A stretch of DNA of 64,000 bases from the NCBI GenBank assembly GCA_024407815.1, contig JAKSVS010000002.1, positions 1-64,000 of the forward strand, given 5' to 3'. Below are positions 34,414 through 45,100 of this stretch, one piece after another (position 1 is the stretch's first letter; the number at the start of each line of letters is the position of its first letter). The translations under genes were made by a program, and so were the position numbers. The notes beneath the pieces were generated by a model, which saw only the letters and a program-made list of their open reading frames with translations, ran no database searches and was not told the origin of the DNA. The stretch is from Mycoplasmoidaceae bacterium (GTDB taxonomy: Bacteria > Bacillota_I > Bacilli_A > Mycoplasmatales > Mycoplasmoidaceae).

Positions 34414-35736
34414 ATGAAAAAGGTTGCTTTAGTTGGAAAACCAAATGTTGGCAAGAGTTCTTTATTCAATAGAATAATTGGCCAAAAGAAAGCCATAGTC
34501 GATAACGCTCCTGGTGTAACAAGAGATCGAAACTATGCTAATACTACCTGAGTAGGTAGAAGCTTTTCAGTTATCGATACTGGTGGAATTCTAAAAAATA
34601 CTGATGCTCCTTTTCAAGAAGTGATTAACCAACAAGTTAATTATGCTATTGAAGAAGCCGACATCATCCTATTCATAGTTTCTGAAAAAGAAGGAATAGA
34701 TTCTCACGATCAATATATTGCTAGGTTATTGAAAACAAAAGCAAAAAGTAAAAAGGTTATCCTTGTTGTAAACAAAGCTGAAAACTACAACCACAACAGT
34801 GACAAAGTGTACTATAACTTGAAGTTTGGTTCGTTCTTTCCTATATCATGCACACACGGAATAGGTGTAGGTGATATGTTAGATGAGGTTGTAAAACAAC
34901 TTGATAAAACTCCAGAACGTAAAGAAGAAGAGTCATTTAAATTCTGCATAATCGGTAGACCAAATGTTGGAAAAAGTTCATTAGTCAATGCCCTTATTGG
35001 TCAAGAGCGTGTAATTGTTTCACCAATCGCCAATGCTACAAGAGACTCAATTGATTGTAAGTTTAAATACCACAACAAAAGCTACACAATAATAGATACG
35101 GCCGGAATTAGACGAAAAGGTAAAATGTCTGGTAACATAGATAAGTACTCTTATCTAAGAACACAGGATGCTATCAGCAGAGCCGACTTAATAATTGTAA
35201 TGCTAGATGGAAGCGAAGAGTTCAACGAACAAGATGAAGTTATTGCTGGACTTGCTCATAGTGCAAACATTCCAACAATAATTGTTGTCAACAAATGAGA
35301 CTTGGTCAAAAAAGAAAATAATACTATGACTAAGTTTGAAAAACTTATTGGAGCTGATTTTGATTACTTAGCCTGAGCACCAATTGTTTTCATTTCTGCT
35401 AAAGATAATAAGCGCATTCACACAATCTTTAAAACAATTGAAGCAATTAACAAAGAACTTAAAACAAGAGCGACAACATCTGCATTAAACGAAGTTATCG
35501 CTCGAGCTCAAATTCTTAATCCACCACCTAAATTTAAGGGAAATCGAATAACTATTCACTACGGAACACAAGTTGAATCAAAAATCCCAACATTTGTTTT
35601 GTTCACAAATGATCCAAAATATTTACACTTCAGTTATGCTAGATATATTGAAAACCAAATTAGACAAGCTTTTGGTATAAACAACGTTCCGATTACCGTT
35701 TACTACAAAGATAAAAATGCTAGAATTAGAAAATAA
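34414..35736 (+). CDS. der: Ribosome assembly GTPase Der (EngA)
   Basis: Tandem-GTPase protein needed for 50S maturation. 440 residues. First G domain: [20 protein letters not shown]. Second: [28 protein letters not shown]-terminal KH-like domain with [22 protein letters not shown] follows the cmk stop by 3 bases. Its stop codon is inside the terminator shared with mgtA. Confidence 0.96.
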
Positions 35737-35763
35737 TGTAACGGTTACGTTACATTATTTTTT
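35731..35763. terminator. Bidirectional terminator (der / mgtA)
   Basis: A 13 bp perfect stem, AAATAATGTAACG with its complement around GTTA, extends to T or A runs on either side. The der TAA lies in the first arm and mgtA stops 2 bases beyond the other arm. Confidence 0.88.
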
Positions 35764-35764
35764 G

Positions 35765-38476
35765 TTAGATTCACTCATTATTATTTGCTTTCATATATAG
35801 CCGTTTTGTAGCTTCAGCTAAAACAATGTACGCTATAACTATTCCAACTAGTGCTGGTCAGAATATTGGATTAAGCAATGAATGTTGTGTCGGATTTGAA
35901 GTAAATTCAAGACCGTAACTTAAACCAGGAATAAATGGTGAGGATAAAAGGAACAACAGCGAACCAACTGTTGGTAAAACAACAGGCAGAGACGGAACCG
36001 TTTGGATAAAGGCGATCCTTCTGCTACGAAGAACATATATTACAACCGTTTGACTAACAGCAGCTTCAATAAATCAACCCGCTTGGAAAAGCATTGCGTT
36101 TTCGGGAGTGTTTGAATTGTATTTGAAACCAAAAAACAAAATCAAGAAAGTTACTATATCAAATATAGTACTAACAGGGCCGAGAATGACCATGAATTTA
36201 ATTATCAATGAAGCGTTCCAATTTTTTGGCGTTTGCAAAAATCTATTGTCTATTGCGTCCCATGGAATAGATAACTGAGTGAAATCGTAGAACAAATTTA
36301 TAAAAATTATCTGAATTGGTGCCAAAGGATCAAACGGTAGCCAGCAGGCCGCAATCAAGATAGACAACATGTTACCAAAGTTACTACTTAATGAAATTTT
36401 TATATATTTCATTATGTTAGTAAATGTTCTTCTTCCTTGTAGTGTTCCATTTCCTAAAATCTCAAGATCTTTTTCAAGCAAAATAACATCTGCTGATTCT
36501 TTGGCAATATCAACAGCTGTATCAACAGAGATAGCTATGTCAGCCGCACGCATTGCTGGTGCATCGTTTATTCCATCACCCATATATCCAACAACATGCT
36601 TATTAGATTTGAACGCACGAACAATACTAGCTTTTTGTTCTGGTGATAGCTTTGCAAAGATAGTTACATCTTTGCATTTTTCTCTCAATTCATCAAAATT
36701 CATTTTTTCAATATCATCACCAAGTAAAACTTTATCATGTTTTAAACCTAGTTGCTGACAAATATATCTTGTTACTTTTTCGTTGTCACCAGTTAGAATT
36801 TTTACATTAACACCTTTAGCTAATAAATCTTTAATAGCATTTTTAGCAGACATTTTAGGCGGGTCAAGTAGTGCTATGTAACCAACAAGCATTAAATCTT
36901 GTTCGTCTTCATCGCTAAATGCTTCGTTCTTTAGTAATGGTGAGTGATTAGTTGCAACACAAATAACTCTCATACCATTATCATTAAGTTTTGTTATTTG
37001 TTTTTTTATTTTTTCTTGTCAATCCTTAGTTAAGTCTTGAACTTTTCCATTGTCTAAAACTTTTGAACATACGTTCAAAATTTCTTCAGAAGCGCCTTTA
37101 GTAATTAGGGTTTTTGTTCCTTTATCATCGGCAACAATAATAGACATTCTTCTTCTTTCGAAGTCAAAAGGTATTTCGTCGACCTTTTTAAAAGATTTAA
37201 TTTTATCAATTAAGTGTCTTTGCTCAGCTCGTTCGACAATAGCCTTGTCGATTAAGTTTTTCAATCCTGTTTGGTGGTATGAGTTTAAACAGCCAAACAA
37301 TAAAACATTTTCATCTTCCTTACCGTCAACATTTAAATGTTCTTGTAAGATAATGTAGTCTTCAGTTAATGTACCCGTTTTATCGGTACATAAAATATCC
37401 ATTGCACCAAATGTTTGTATGGCATTTACGTTTTTAATAATCGCTTTCTGTTTAGAAAACTTAATTGCCTCTTTAGTTAAGTTCAATGTAACTATCATTG
37501 GCAACATTTCGGGAATAATGGCTATTGCGGCAGCTAATGAAAATGTTAGTGATTCGATTCATGCATTTTCTTCGCTACCAGCACCACCGAATTGATTTTT
37601 TAATCCTTTAATGATAAATATAATCAAACACATTATTACCATGGTAATAAGAATTATTTGACTAACTTTTTTTATACCTTTGTCAAAACTTGTTGGTGGT
37701 CTTTTTGCACCAACAGCTTTTGCAACTTTACCTAAAAATGTATTTCTACCGGTTTGTACAACAACACCAAATGCAGAGCCTGAGGCAACAGTGGTACCCA
37801 TAAAACAAATGTTAGATGCCGACAAAGCAGAAGAAACATTTTCAAGTGTAGTTGCTAATTTTTCCACTGGTTCTGATTCACCAGTCAATGCAGACTGGGT
37901 AATGAATAAGTCTTTTGCATACAAAAGACGCATGTCAGCAGGAACCATGTCACCAGCAGCTAAGTGGACAATATCACCAGGAACTATTTCAGATATAGGA
38001 ATTTCTTTTCTAATTCCCGCTCGTTCTACTGCAGCGGTAGTATTAATCATCTCGTTTAATCTTTTACTTGCTTTACCTGATTTAAAGTTTTGAATGAAAT
38101 TCAATATACCAGATAAAACAATCATTCCCATTATGATACCGAATGATATTCACTCAGATGATTGAATAGATTTTCCAGTCCAAACTGGTAACAATATATT
38201 TAACAAACCAACAACCAATAAAATTAAAGTAAAAGGCGTAGCAAAAGCTGCAAACAAAGTTTTATATCATGTTACTCTGTTTCTATTAGCGATAGTATTA
38301 AAACCATGTCTATCACGTTTAATTTCGATTTGTTCTTCCCTTAAACCATTTTCAGAAGTTTCAAAATCGTTAAGTAAAACTTTGGGTTGCTTTGTTGCTT
38401 GTTCAACCAAAAACTGACCCTGTTTTTGCGTTATATATAGTTTTCTTTTGTTTCTTCTTTTTTCTCTCTTAGACAT
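35765..38476 (-). CDS. mgtA: Magnesium-translocating P-type ATPase
   Basis: P3B-type ATPase importing Mg2+. 903 residues. A-domain LTGESEPV, phosphorylation site CTDKTGTLT, nucleotide domain KGASEE, hinge MGDGINDAPAMRAADI, and about ten membrane helices including the C-terminal set (ending ANNNEWI). I checked all gaps: only TGA Trp codons. It is preceded by a structured leader with a small ORF, so expression is probably controlled post-initiation. Confidence 0.94.
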
Positions 38477-38600
38477 GTTTTTTTACATGCTAAGCAAACC
38501 AAGAAAGACTAAAACGATGTAAGGATAAATACATCGCCTTGATCTAACTGTATCGATTCACCTGACATATTTATCCTTTCCTATTAATATGTTTATTATA
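38477..38600 (-). promoter_or_regulatory. Structured leader of mgtA
   Basis: -10 TATAAT at 38595-38600 (minus). The leader carries an 11-base inverted repeat: TATTTATCCTT at 38568-38578 and its complement at 38521-38531. One arm covers the Shine-Dalgarno and first start base of a small ORF. A competing local hairpin uses CGATGTA/TACATCG (38515-38521, 38530-38536). A third hairpin, CATGT/ACATG around A6, has the mgtA ATG in its second arm and no Shine-Dalgarno precedes mgtA. The mutually exclusive pairing suggests a regulatory switch. Confidence 0.6.
38509..38568 (-). CDS. Putative 19-residue leader peptide of mgtA
   Basis: MSGESIQLDQGDVFILTSF, preceded by a strong AGGAAAGGAT Shine-Dalgarno and ending at TAG 32 bases before mgtA. 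Too short to be judged by composition, but it has the only good ribosome site in the transcript. In enterobacteria mgtA and corA have leader peptides, though this one has no Pro-rich stretch. Real translation is inference. Confidence 0.5.
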   Translation of the reverse strand: MSGESIQLDQGDVFILTSF

Positions 38601-38610
38601 TAAACATAAG

Positions 38611-38639
38611 AGAAAAAGAAAAAGGATTTTTTATCCTTT
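38611..38639 (-). terminator. Terminator of the first protease-like lipoprotein
   Basis: On minus, AAAGGAT-AAAAA-ATCCTTT is followed by TTCTTTTTCT. The same sequence follows the paralogous gene at 39765. Confidence 0.75.
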
Positions 38640-39660
38640 ATTCAATCATTTAGATATGAAATCGCAACCAGAGGTCTTGAAAAGACTAAAGGACGGATGG
38701 TATGATTCTCCGATTGATCATCCACCCCAATATATTCCACACACCTCATAATCTTCAGTAATAAGCATGCTTCCAGAAGAGCCACCAGACATTCACTCAC
38801 TAGATTGAGATCTAACTGATCAATATTGTTGGGACGTATCAGTATAACCAATATACTTGCTATGAGGCAACTCTGTGCCATCAACAATCAAATGATGTCA
38901 AGTTGCATCACTAGTTAAATCAAGTGATTGGTTACTTATTTTATGAAATTCTCATTTACCACCAAATACTAATTGACCAAGGTAAGTTGTTTGAACAGCA
39001 GGATATCCACCAACATATTTATTTTTTTTAATTATTGAGCTATCGTCAGAATTAACAAACTTGTTAATATATCCATTTTGTTTTCTAAAATCATTTAATC
39101 TAATTAATTTTTCTTTTGTTTCACCAGTAGCATTACTAAAGTCAACAGAACAAATTGCCATATCTATACAATTTTTGTCTGAGAAGACAAAATTACTAAT
39201 GCAATCTTCTATCTCAAATTGGTTTAAATTTTTATCATCATCATCAAATTCGATATAGGAATCGTAGTTAATGACACCGCCTAATATCGTTTCACAATTT
39301 TTGTCGCCAAACAAATGTATTGTTTTGACATATGTATATCCAGGGGTTTGTTCGGGATTTGTAGCATTATATTCAAACCCAGCTGTAACGTGTCAATTTG
39401 TCGCAACATAATATTTGAAGTCACCTTCAATAGATGGTGTTGAATCATCGACAATTCAACCCGTTCCAAGAGTGCAAGGTGTTCAATACAGTCCATTATC
39501 TTTTTCATAAACATTACCAGATAGTAGACTAAATGTTCTATCACTTATGTACTGCTCATAAGGACTTGTATCTTGACTGCAACTTGTTAATCCCAAAAAA
39601 AGCACTAGAAACAGATGCAGTTGATAAAAACAACGATGCAATGATCTTATTGATTCTCAT
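38631..39660 (-). pseudogene. Trypsin-like lipoprotein, copy 1, frameshifted in the signal peptide
   Basis: Paralogue of the next gene. ATG at 39658-39660 starts MRINKIIASLFLSTASVSSAF; then a run of seven A (plus strand, 39595-39601) shifts the frame. With six, the product continues FLGLTSC, a proper lipobox, and about 342 residues in all. It keeps YYVATNWHV (His site), FSDKNCIDMAICSVDFS (Asp site) and SGGSSGSML (Ser site). The homopolymer position allows on/off switching, but a sequencing indel is equally possible. The C-terminal end DFISKWLN matches copy 2. Confidence 0.75.
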
Positions 39661-39740
39661 AAATATATTTTACATAAAAAAGTTGTAACAATTTATTCTG
39701 TCTAATTTTTAATACCATTGTCCTAATATAATTGCTGGGC

Positions 39741-39766
39741 AAAAGAAAAAGGATATTTTATCCTTT
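39741..39766 (-). terminator. Terminator of the second protease-like lipoprotein
   Basis: On minus, AAAGGAT...ATCCTTT with TTCTTTT, nearly identical to the terminator of copy 1. The gene's stop codon is in the first arm. Confidence 0.75.
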
Positions 39767-40790
39767 AACTTAATCATTTAGATATGAAATCATATTGAGA
39801 TGTTTTAAAGAGACTAAAACACGGCCAACAAGGTCCATTTTTGAGCCTCTTACATCCCCAGAGAATGCCACATACCTCGTAATCTTGAGTAATAAGCATG
39901 CTTCCCGAAGCGCCTCCACCAAGCCAGTCTTGTGACGTGGGTTTATTAAAAACATACTGAAACGATGTATCAATATAGTTGGAGTACTGATTATGCAATT
40001 TGTTTGAATTGGGACCGATAGAATGATGGTAGTGAACGTCATTAGAAAATCGCAAATCATGACCGCTTATTCTATGAAACTGCCATGTTGGAACAAAACC
40101 ACAGAGAGGATAACCGCCCACGTATTTGTCCTTTTTAATAATTGAAACATCATCAGAATCAACAAACTTGTTAATATATCCATTTTCTTTTCTAAAATTA
40201 TTTAATCTGATTAGTTTATTTTTTGTTTCCCATGTTGCCCGACTAAAATCGATAGAGCATACAGACATATCAATGCAATTATTACCAGAAAAAACAAAAT
40301 TACAATCGATATCTTCGATTTTAAATTCTGATGCTTCTTTGCTAAGCCAAGTAAAATTATTTCAATTAGCAAATCGAGTAGGAGTTATTCCATAATTTCT
40401 GTCACCAACAGCAAATTCAGTTGCAATAAATGTGAAGGAAGGTGGCACGGGGTCTGGATGTGAAATTCGTTGTTGGAATGCAGCAACAACATGTAAATTT
40501 GTCGCAACATAGTATCTAAAATCATTTTCATCTGATGGTGTAACTTTGTCAATGATTCAGCCTGTGCCCAAGTCGAATGGTGGTACACCACAAATATTAC
40601 CGTTTCGATCTCTACAAACAGAACCACACACTAACGAGAAAGTTCTGTCACTTATAAATTGCTCATAAGATTTAATGATATTTGCATTGAGATCAGCTGT
40701 GGCTACATTACAACTTGTCAGTTCAAAAAATGTACTAGAATTTGCAAGTAGTGTAAGTAAAAAAAATTTTGATAATTTATTAAATTTCAT
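39765..40790 (-). CDS. Trypsin-like (DUF31-type) surface lipoprotein, copy 2
   Basis: 341 residues with a lipoprotein signal peptide and lipobox ELTSC (Cys 27). Trypsin-fold signs: His100 in YYVATNLHVV, Asp in NCIDMSVCSIDFS, and Ser295 in GGGASGSML. This is the pattern of mycoplasma DUF31-type peptidases, some of which cleave immunoglobulin (MIP of the MIB-MIP system), although those are longer. There is no adjacent MIB gene. Start ATG 40788-40790 gives the standard signal peptide. Tandem with the frameshifted copy 1, from which it has diverged widely in the middle. Confidence 0.75.
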
Positions 40791-40829
40791 AAATACTGTT
40801 TTACCTAAAAAAAACAAAATGTAAAAGAA

Positions 40830-42005
40830 TTATTTTGTGCTTTTTTCCTTTGCCTCATCAAACAACTTTTTCATCGTTGGATTTTTGTATGTTAGTTTTC
40901 CAATTGATAAATCTTGCAATTTATCGTTAGCGTGTTCAAGTTGTTTTTTTGAACCTTCCAAATTTTCTTTTACTTTAGTCAATTGTTCTATTGTTTCATC
41001 AATGTATTTAATTGCTTTTTCAAATCGGCCGAATGACAAATCACAATTTCTTGTAAAACCTTTTCGTCATGATGACAATTTCTCTTCAAAGTTTTTGACA
41101 TCGATGTCCCTATTTTGAATCTCAACTAATTGTCTTTTAAACTGAGCAACATTTTTATTAGCGTTAGCCAATAATGTAATTATTGACATAAAGCATTGTG
41201 GTCTAACAACATACATTTTTGGATAACGATATGAAACATCAGTTATTCCAGAATTATAAAGTTCACTTTCTGGTTCCAACAAAGACACTAGAACTGCATA
41301 TTCACACTTCTTTTCATTTCTGTCCTTATCAAGTTCTTTAAAGAAGTCTTCATTTTTATGTTTAGTAGCAGTTGTGTCGTTTTCGTTTTTCATTTCAAAC
41401 ATTATTGAAATATATTCAGAACCGTCAACACTATCTCTAAAAATAAAATCACCTTTTGATCCAGAAGCTTTGCTTACTTCGTTATCTTTATCAAAATATG
41501 CATTAGGAAATAATGTAGTTCTTAATTGGTTAAATTGAATTTGACAATGCTGTTCTAGTGTTTCACCAACTAACTTAGTTGACATCTTTGTCTTTAAGTC
41601 TTTATAGAAAGCAATTTGTTGTTCATATTGTTCTTTTTGGTTTTTGCTTTCTAAAGCAGCTGACTTTTTATTTAATTCAATTGTATTTTTTAGTTCAACA
41701 ATTTCTTTTTGCTTATCAGCAATAGCTTTATCAATTTCGCGTTGTGAATCTGATTTAGATAGTTTTAATTCACCTTTTAGTTTTTCAATTTCTTTCTCAA
41801 GATTTGCTTGTTGTTTTAAAAATAGGGTTTCCTTTTCCTTCATTAAGAGTTTACTTTGCGCATCAAGTTTAGAAATCAAAGCTTCTTCTCTTGCTTTGAT
41901 TTCTTTATCGAATTCTTTACCTTTTACTTGTTTAAGTAATTGGGCATAATTGTTTTCATCAATCGTGAATTCTTCACCACATTTTGGACACTTAATTTTT
42001 TGCAT
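40830..42005 (-). CDS. DUF2130 coiled-coil protein
   Basis: 391 residues. N-terminal zinc-ribbon-like KCPKCGEEF with partner region, a long Lys/Glu coiled coil (residues about 30-140), then the DUF2130 domain with GETLEQHCQIQFNQLR, KGDFIFRD, MFEMKNENDTTA, KKCEYAVLVSLLE and YPKMYVVRPQCF. This domain resembles restriction-like nuclease cores (D...ExK pattern: GDF...EMKNE), so a nuclease role is plausible but unproven. C-terminal helical tail after one TGA Trp. Sits in a surface-protein region. Confidence 0.85.
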
Positions 42006-42072
42006 ATAAACTCCTTGAGCTAGATATGTTTATTATATGTTATATTAATAACATTATTTATACGATGTGAAT

Positions 42073-42101
42073 AAAAAAACGGATTTGCAATCCGTCTTTT
42101 T
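42073..42101. terminator. Bidirectional terminator downstream of cyuA
   Basis: ACGGATT-TGC-AATCCGT, flanked by A7 and T5. On minus it lies 15 bases after the cyuA stop. Confidence 0.8.
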
Positions 42102-42115
42102 GTTAATTAAATATA

Positions 42116-43453
42116 CTATTTAATTTTACTCATTGAGTTAAGCAAGTCAACAACGTTTTGAATTATAGCACTTTGAGTTGTCTTAGAGTATTTACCAATG
42201 TTGTTGATTGTTTCTTCAACTGACTTGTGAACAAGACCGTCACGGTGAGCAATTTTTCCATTACCTTCAGCTAATGATAAACATAAGAAACCACCAACTA
42301 AAGCACATTGAATTTTAAATGAGCAGCTTGGTTTAGCACCATCACATAAAATTCCACCTTGTGAAACAATGAACATATTTAGTAGATCATTGATCTTTTG
42401 CATTGATCAACCTTTTTGGAAACCAATACCACCAATTGAACCAGTACCAGCACCAATAGCTGAACCACACATACCACATAAGTGACCAACTTTTGATTTA
42501 ATCTTTCATGTAACAAAGTGGGCAAATGCTAATGCTCTTAGTTTTGTTAATTCATCAATCTTAAATTCTTTAGCATAAACTTGTTGAGGAATTGAAACAG
42601 TTAAACCGTGGTCACCAGAAGATGACGAAGTCATAACTGGAAGTGGACAACCAAACATTCTTGCATCAACTGCAGCACAAGTATCAGCTAAGATCTTTGT
42701 AGCTCAGTGGTCTTTTCTAAAGAAAGCATCTTTTGTTTTTCCTGAAAGAATTTTCTTTCAAACATTAGTTAATGCTATTTCATCTGGATGAGCATATCCT
42801 TCATCAACAACTGTTTGATTCATTTTAATTCCATCATTTAGGAATTTTAAATCCTTAAGTTGTAACTTTTTACATTCATTATATGAATCAGCAATAGTTA
42901 AGTCATCAACATGCTCATCAAAGTCATAACCAGATGAACATTCACCAGAAACTTCAGATGGATCAAGAGTTTCTTTTCCATTTAGCCTAGCAGAAATAAT
43001 GTTGTCGTGTTTATATTGAATTGTTACACAAGCAACATTGCCTTTGTCATCCTTAGCTTCTACACGAGTATATACTGGGTGTGATTTGTAATCAACACGA
43101 ACATCAATAGCACCAGATTCACCTAAATCTTTTGCTTGAGCAATAGTTTTTGGTGTTAAGTCATCTAAACAACTTAGTTTCTTTACTGGGTTCTTAAGAA
43201 TGATACCAGCAGCAGCAATTGTTGGCATACCACATCTACCCATTCTTGGAACACCAACACGTGAGTCATTTCTAAATACATATGGAGATGTATAAACAAT
43301 AGCTGTTTTAAATTTACCTTTAAGTAAACTTGAAGCTTTAGCAGCAGCTAAAGATACAATACCGATTTCGGTACAGCCAAGGGCTGGTTGAACTTGTTGG
43401 TGAATTAGAGCCAACAAAAATTCTTTTTTAGTTAATTTATCAATACTTTTCAT
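42116..43453 (-). CDS. cyuA: L-cysteine desulfidase (CyuA/YhaM family)
   Basis: Fe-S enzyme degrading cysteine to pyruvate, ammonia and sulfide. 445 residues. N-terminal QVQPALGCTEIGIVSLAAAKA is the family signature with the first cluster Cys; later Cys-rich segments HLCGMCGSAIGAG and GGILCDGAKPSCSFK supply further ligands. I verified the frame through several TGA codons. The ATG overlaps the stop of the serine dehydratase-like gene (TAATG), so both lyases are one operon. UPF0597 is the older name. Confidence 0.87.
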
Positions 43454-44716
43454 TATTTTTTACCTTCTTTTTTCTTAGTTGTTTTTTTCTTTGGTTGTTT
43501 GTTATCACCAACAGGTTGTCTGTCTTTGTCATCACTACTTACTGATAAGTCTGTTGTATACTTCAATGTATATTTACAGTGTTTACCAAGACCAAGTAGA
43601 GCAGTTTCTCTATAACCTTCATCAAGTTCGTTACCTGATTCATAAACAATTCTGATCATATCATCAAGGTAAACTAAACGTCTTTGACCTTTTAATAAGT
43701 GAGCTTGTTCAGCTGAAGAAATTGCTCTTAGAGCATAAATACCATTTCTTTGGATACATGGAACATATGCACAACCACCAACAACATCACAAGTTAAACC
43801 TGTTAGATGTTCAAGTGCAATTTTCAGCAGCAGCTTCTACTTCATCAATGTTTGCATTGTAAGCAAGAACTGCATACATAGCAGCAGCTAAACCTTCGGC
43901 AATCTTGTGGAAGTTAATTCCACATTCTCTCTCTAGGTATAAAACAATAGCTCACAAAACTGATGTTGTACAAAGAGTTGGAGAAGAAACAACAATTGCT
44001 TTGTTACAGATTTCCTCAGCTAATGCATAAGCAAAAGCGGTAAGAATTCTTGTAGAGTTCTCAGCATCAGATTGGAAAACTCTATCGTGTAACCAAATTG
44101 ATCTAGCTCTACGTAAGTAGTGAATATCTTTATCTGGTAAATTAATTTCACCAAATTTTGTTAAACCACGTCTTAGCGCAATTTCAGCTAAGTTGTGACC
44201 TTTAATCAATGTTGCATAGAATTCAAAACGATTATCAGCCATTGAAACAAAGTCAACATAGTTTCTATCTGGGTGTTTGATAAACCATTGTTTAACTTCT
44301 TCAAAAGTATCGAATGGAAGATCGTGTGTTTGTTTGTTAATATCACCTTCTATGAATTTGTAGCTACCACCACCAAGAGCAACAACTCTGTGACGAGAAA
44401 TAATATCTGTTGGTGAAGTATATACTTCAATGTCCATTACGTATGGTTCTTTTCTTAATCCAGTTGGACATTGTTTTGTTTTTGTAACAGCAATCTTATA
44501 GTTTGCTAATGCAAAAGCAGAATAAATATCAGAAGAAATTCCTGCTTGTTTTTCTAGTCTAGCAAATTCATTGTATAAGTGGACTTGAACGTGATTAACT
44601 TCAATCCTTCTGTTGTGAATATACCAAGCTACGTCAAGGCAAGCTTGGTAAGGAGTCATGTTCAAAGTAGAGTGAGGACCTGTACCCTGTTTGAACATCT
44701 GTAATATTGATTTCAT
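43453..44716 (-). pseudogene. L-serine dehydratase-like protein, frameshifted
   Basis: Fe-S L-serine ammonia-lyase-like protein, about 420 residues, converting serine to pyruvate and ammonia. Beta-type domain first (FKQGTGPHSTLNMTPYQA, a degenerate GPSSSHT), alpha-type domain later. Frame breaks after EVEAAAE at TTTT 43821-43824; with one base fewer it reads AAAEIALEHLTGLTCDVVGG, matching the family, then VPCIQRN with cluster Cys. Ends in an unusual basic tail KKKTTKKKEGKK. One extra base explains everything. Several family motifs are altered, so substrate is uncertain. Confidence 0.72.
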
Positions 44717-44745
44717 ATATGTAGAACCTTTCTACATATATTATA
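44715..44745 (-). promoter_or_regulatory. 5' hairpin with Shine-Dalgarno in its loop (serine/cysteine lyase operon)
   Basis: ATATATGTAGAA-CCT-TTCTACATATAT is a 12 bp perfect inverted repeat. As RNA the loop is AGG, part of the AGAAAGG ribosome site, and the start codon emerges from the second arm. -10 TATAAT at 44740-44745 would start the RNA around 44733-44735, leaving at least the GUAGAA/UUCUAC helix at the very 5' end. Confidence 0.6.
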
Positions 44746-44854
44746 AAATAATCATTTATAAAAAATGGACAAAAAACGAAATATTTTTTAGCAAAAAAAT
44801 AAATGGGTCATTTTCTATAGAAAATGAATTATAATTATAGAATTATAGAAAACT

Positions 44855-45100
44855 ATGGCTCAAAGATCGGTTGTGAAATTATCTAGTAAACTTAAGGGTA
44901 AAACTGTTCAAATCGTATCCCTAAATTTCACTGATCATTTGATAAAACACAAGTTGGAAAACATTGGTTTTGTCAAAGGTGCTCAAGTAAAAGTACTAGA
45001 TAATGATGACTCTAACAAAGTTCTTCACTTACAACTATTCAATGTGCAATATGTTTTAAGAGAGGAAAATTGTAATTTAATAGATGTCACAATTATCTAA
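44855..45100 (+). CDS. feoA: FeoA-domain protein
   Basis: Small SH3-fold partner of the ferrous iron transporter. 81 residues. FeoA pattern: LSSKLKGKTVQIVSL, HKLENIGFVKGAQVKVL, VQYVLREENCNLIDV. TATAAT at 44830-44835 gives a leader of about 13 bases and no Shine-Dalgarno. Overlaps feoB by 17 bases, so translation is coupled. Confidence 0.86.
   Translation: MAQRSVVKLSSKLKGKTVQIVSLNFTDHLIKHKLENIGFVKGAQVKVLDNDDSNKVLHLQLFNVQYVLREENCNLIDVTII

Noticed and set aside
38631..40790. Insertion sequence or recent transposition duplicating the lipoproteins
   Set aside because: No transposase, terminal inverted repeats or target duplications are seen; the copies have diverged like ordinary tandem paralogues.
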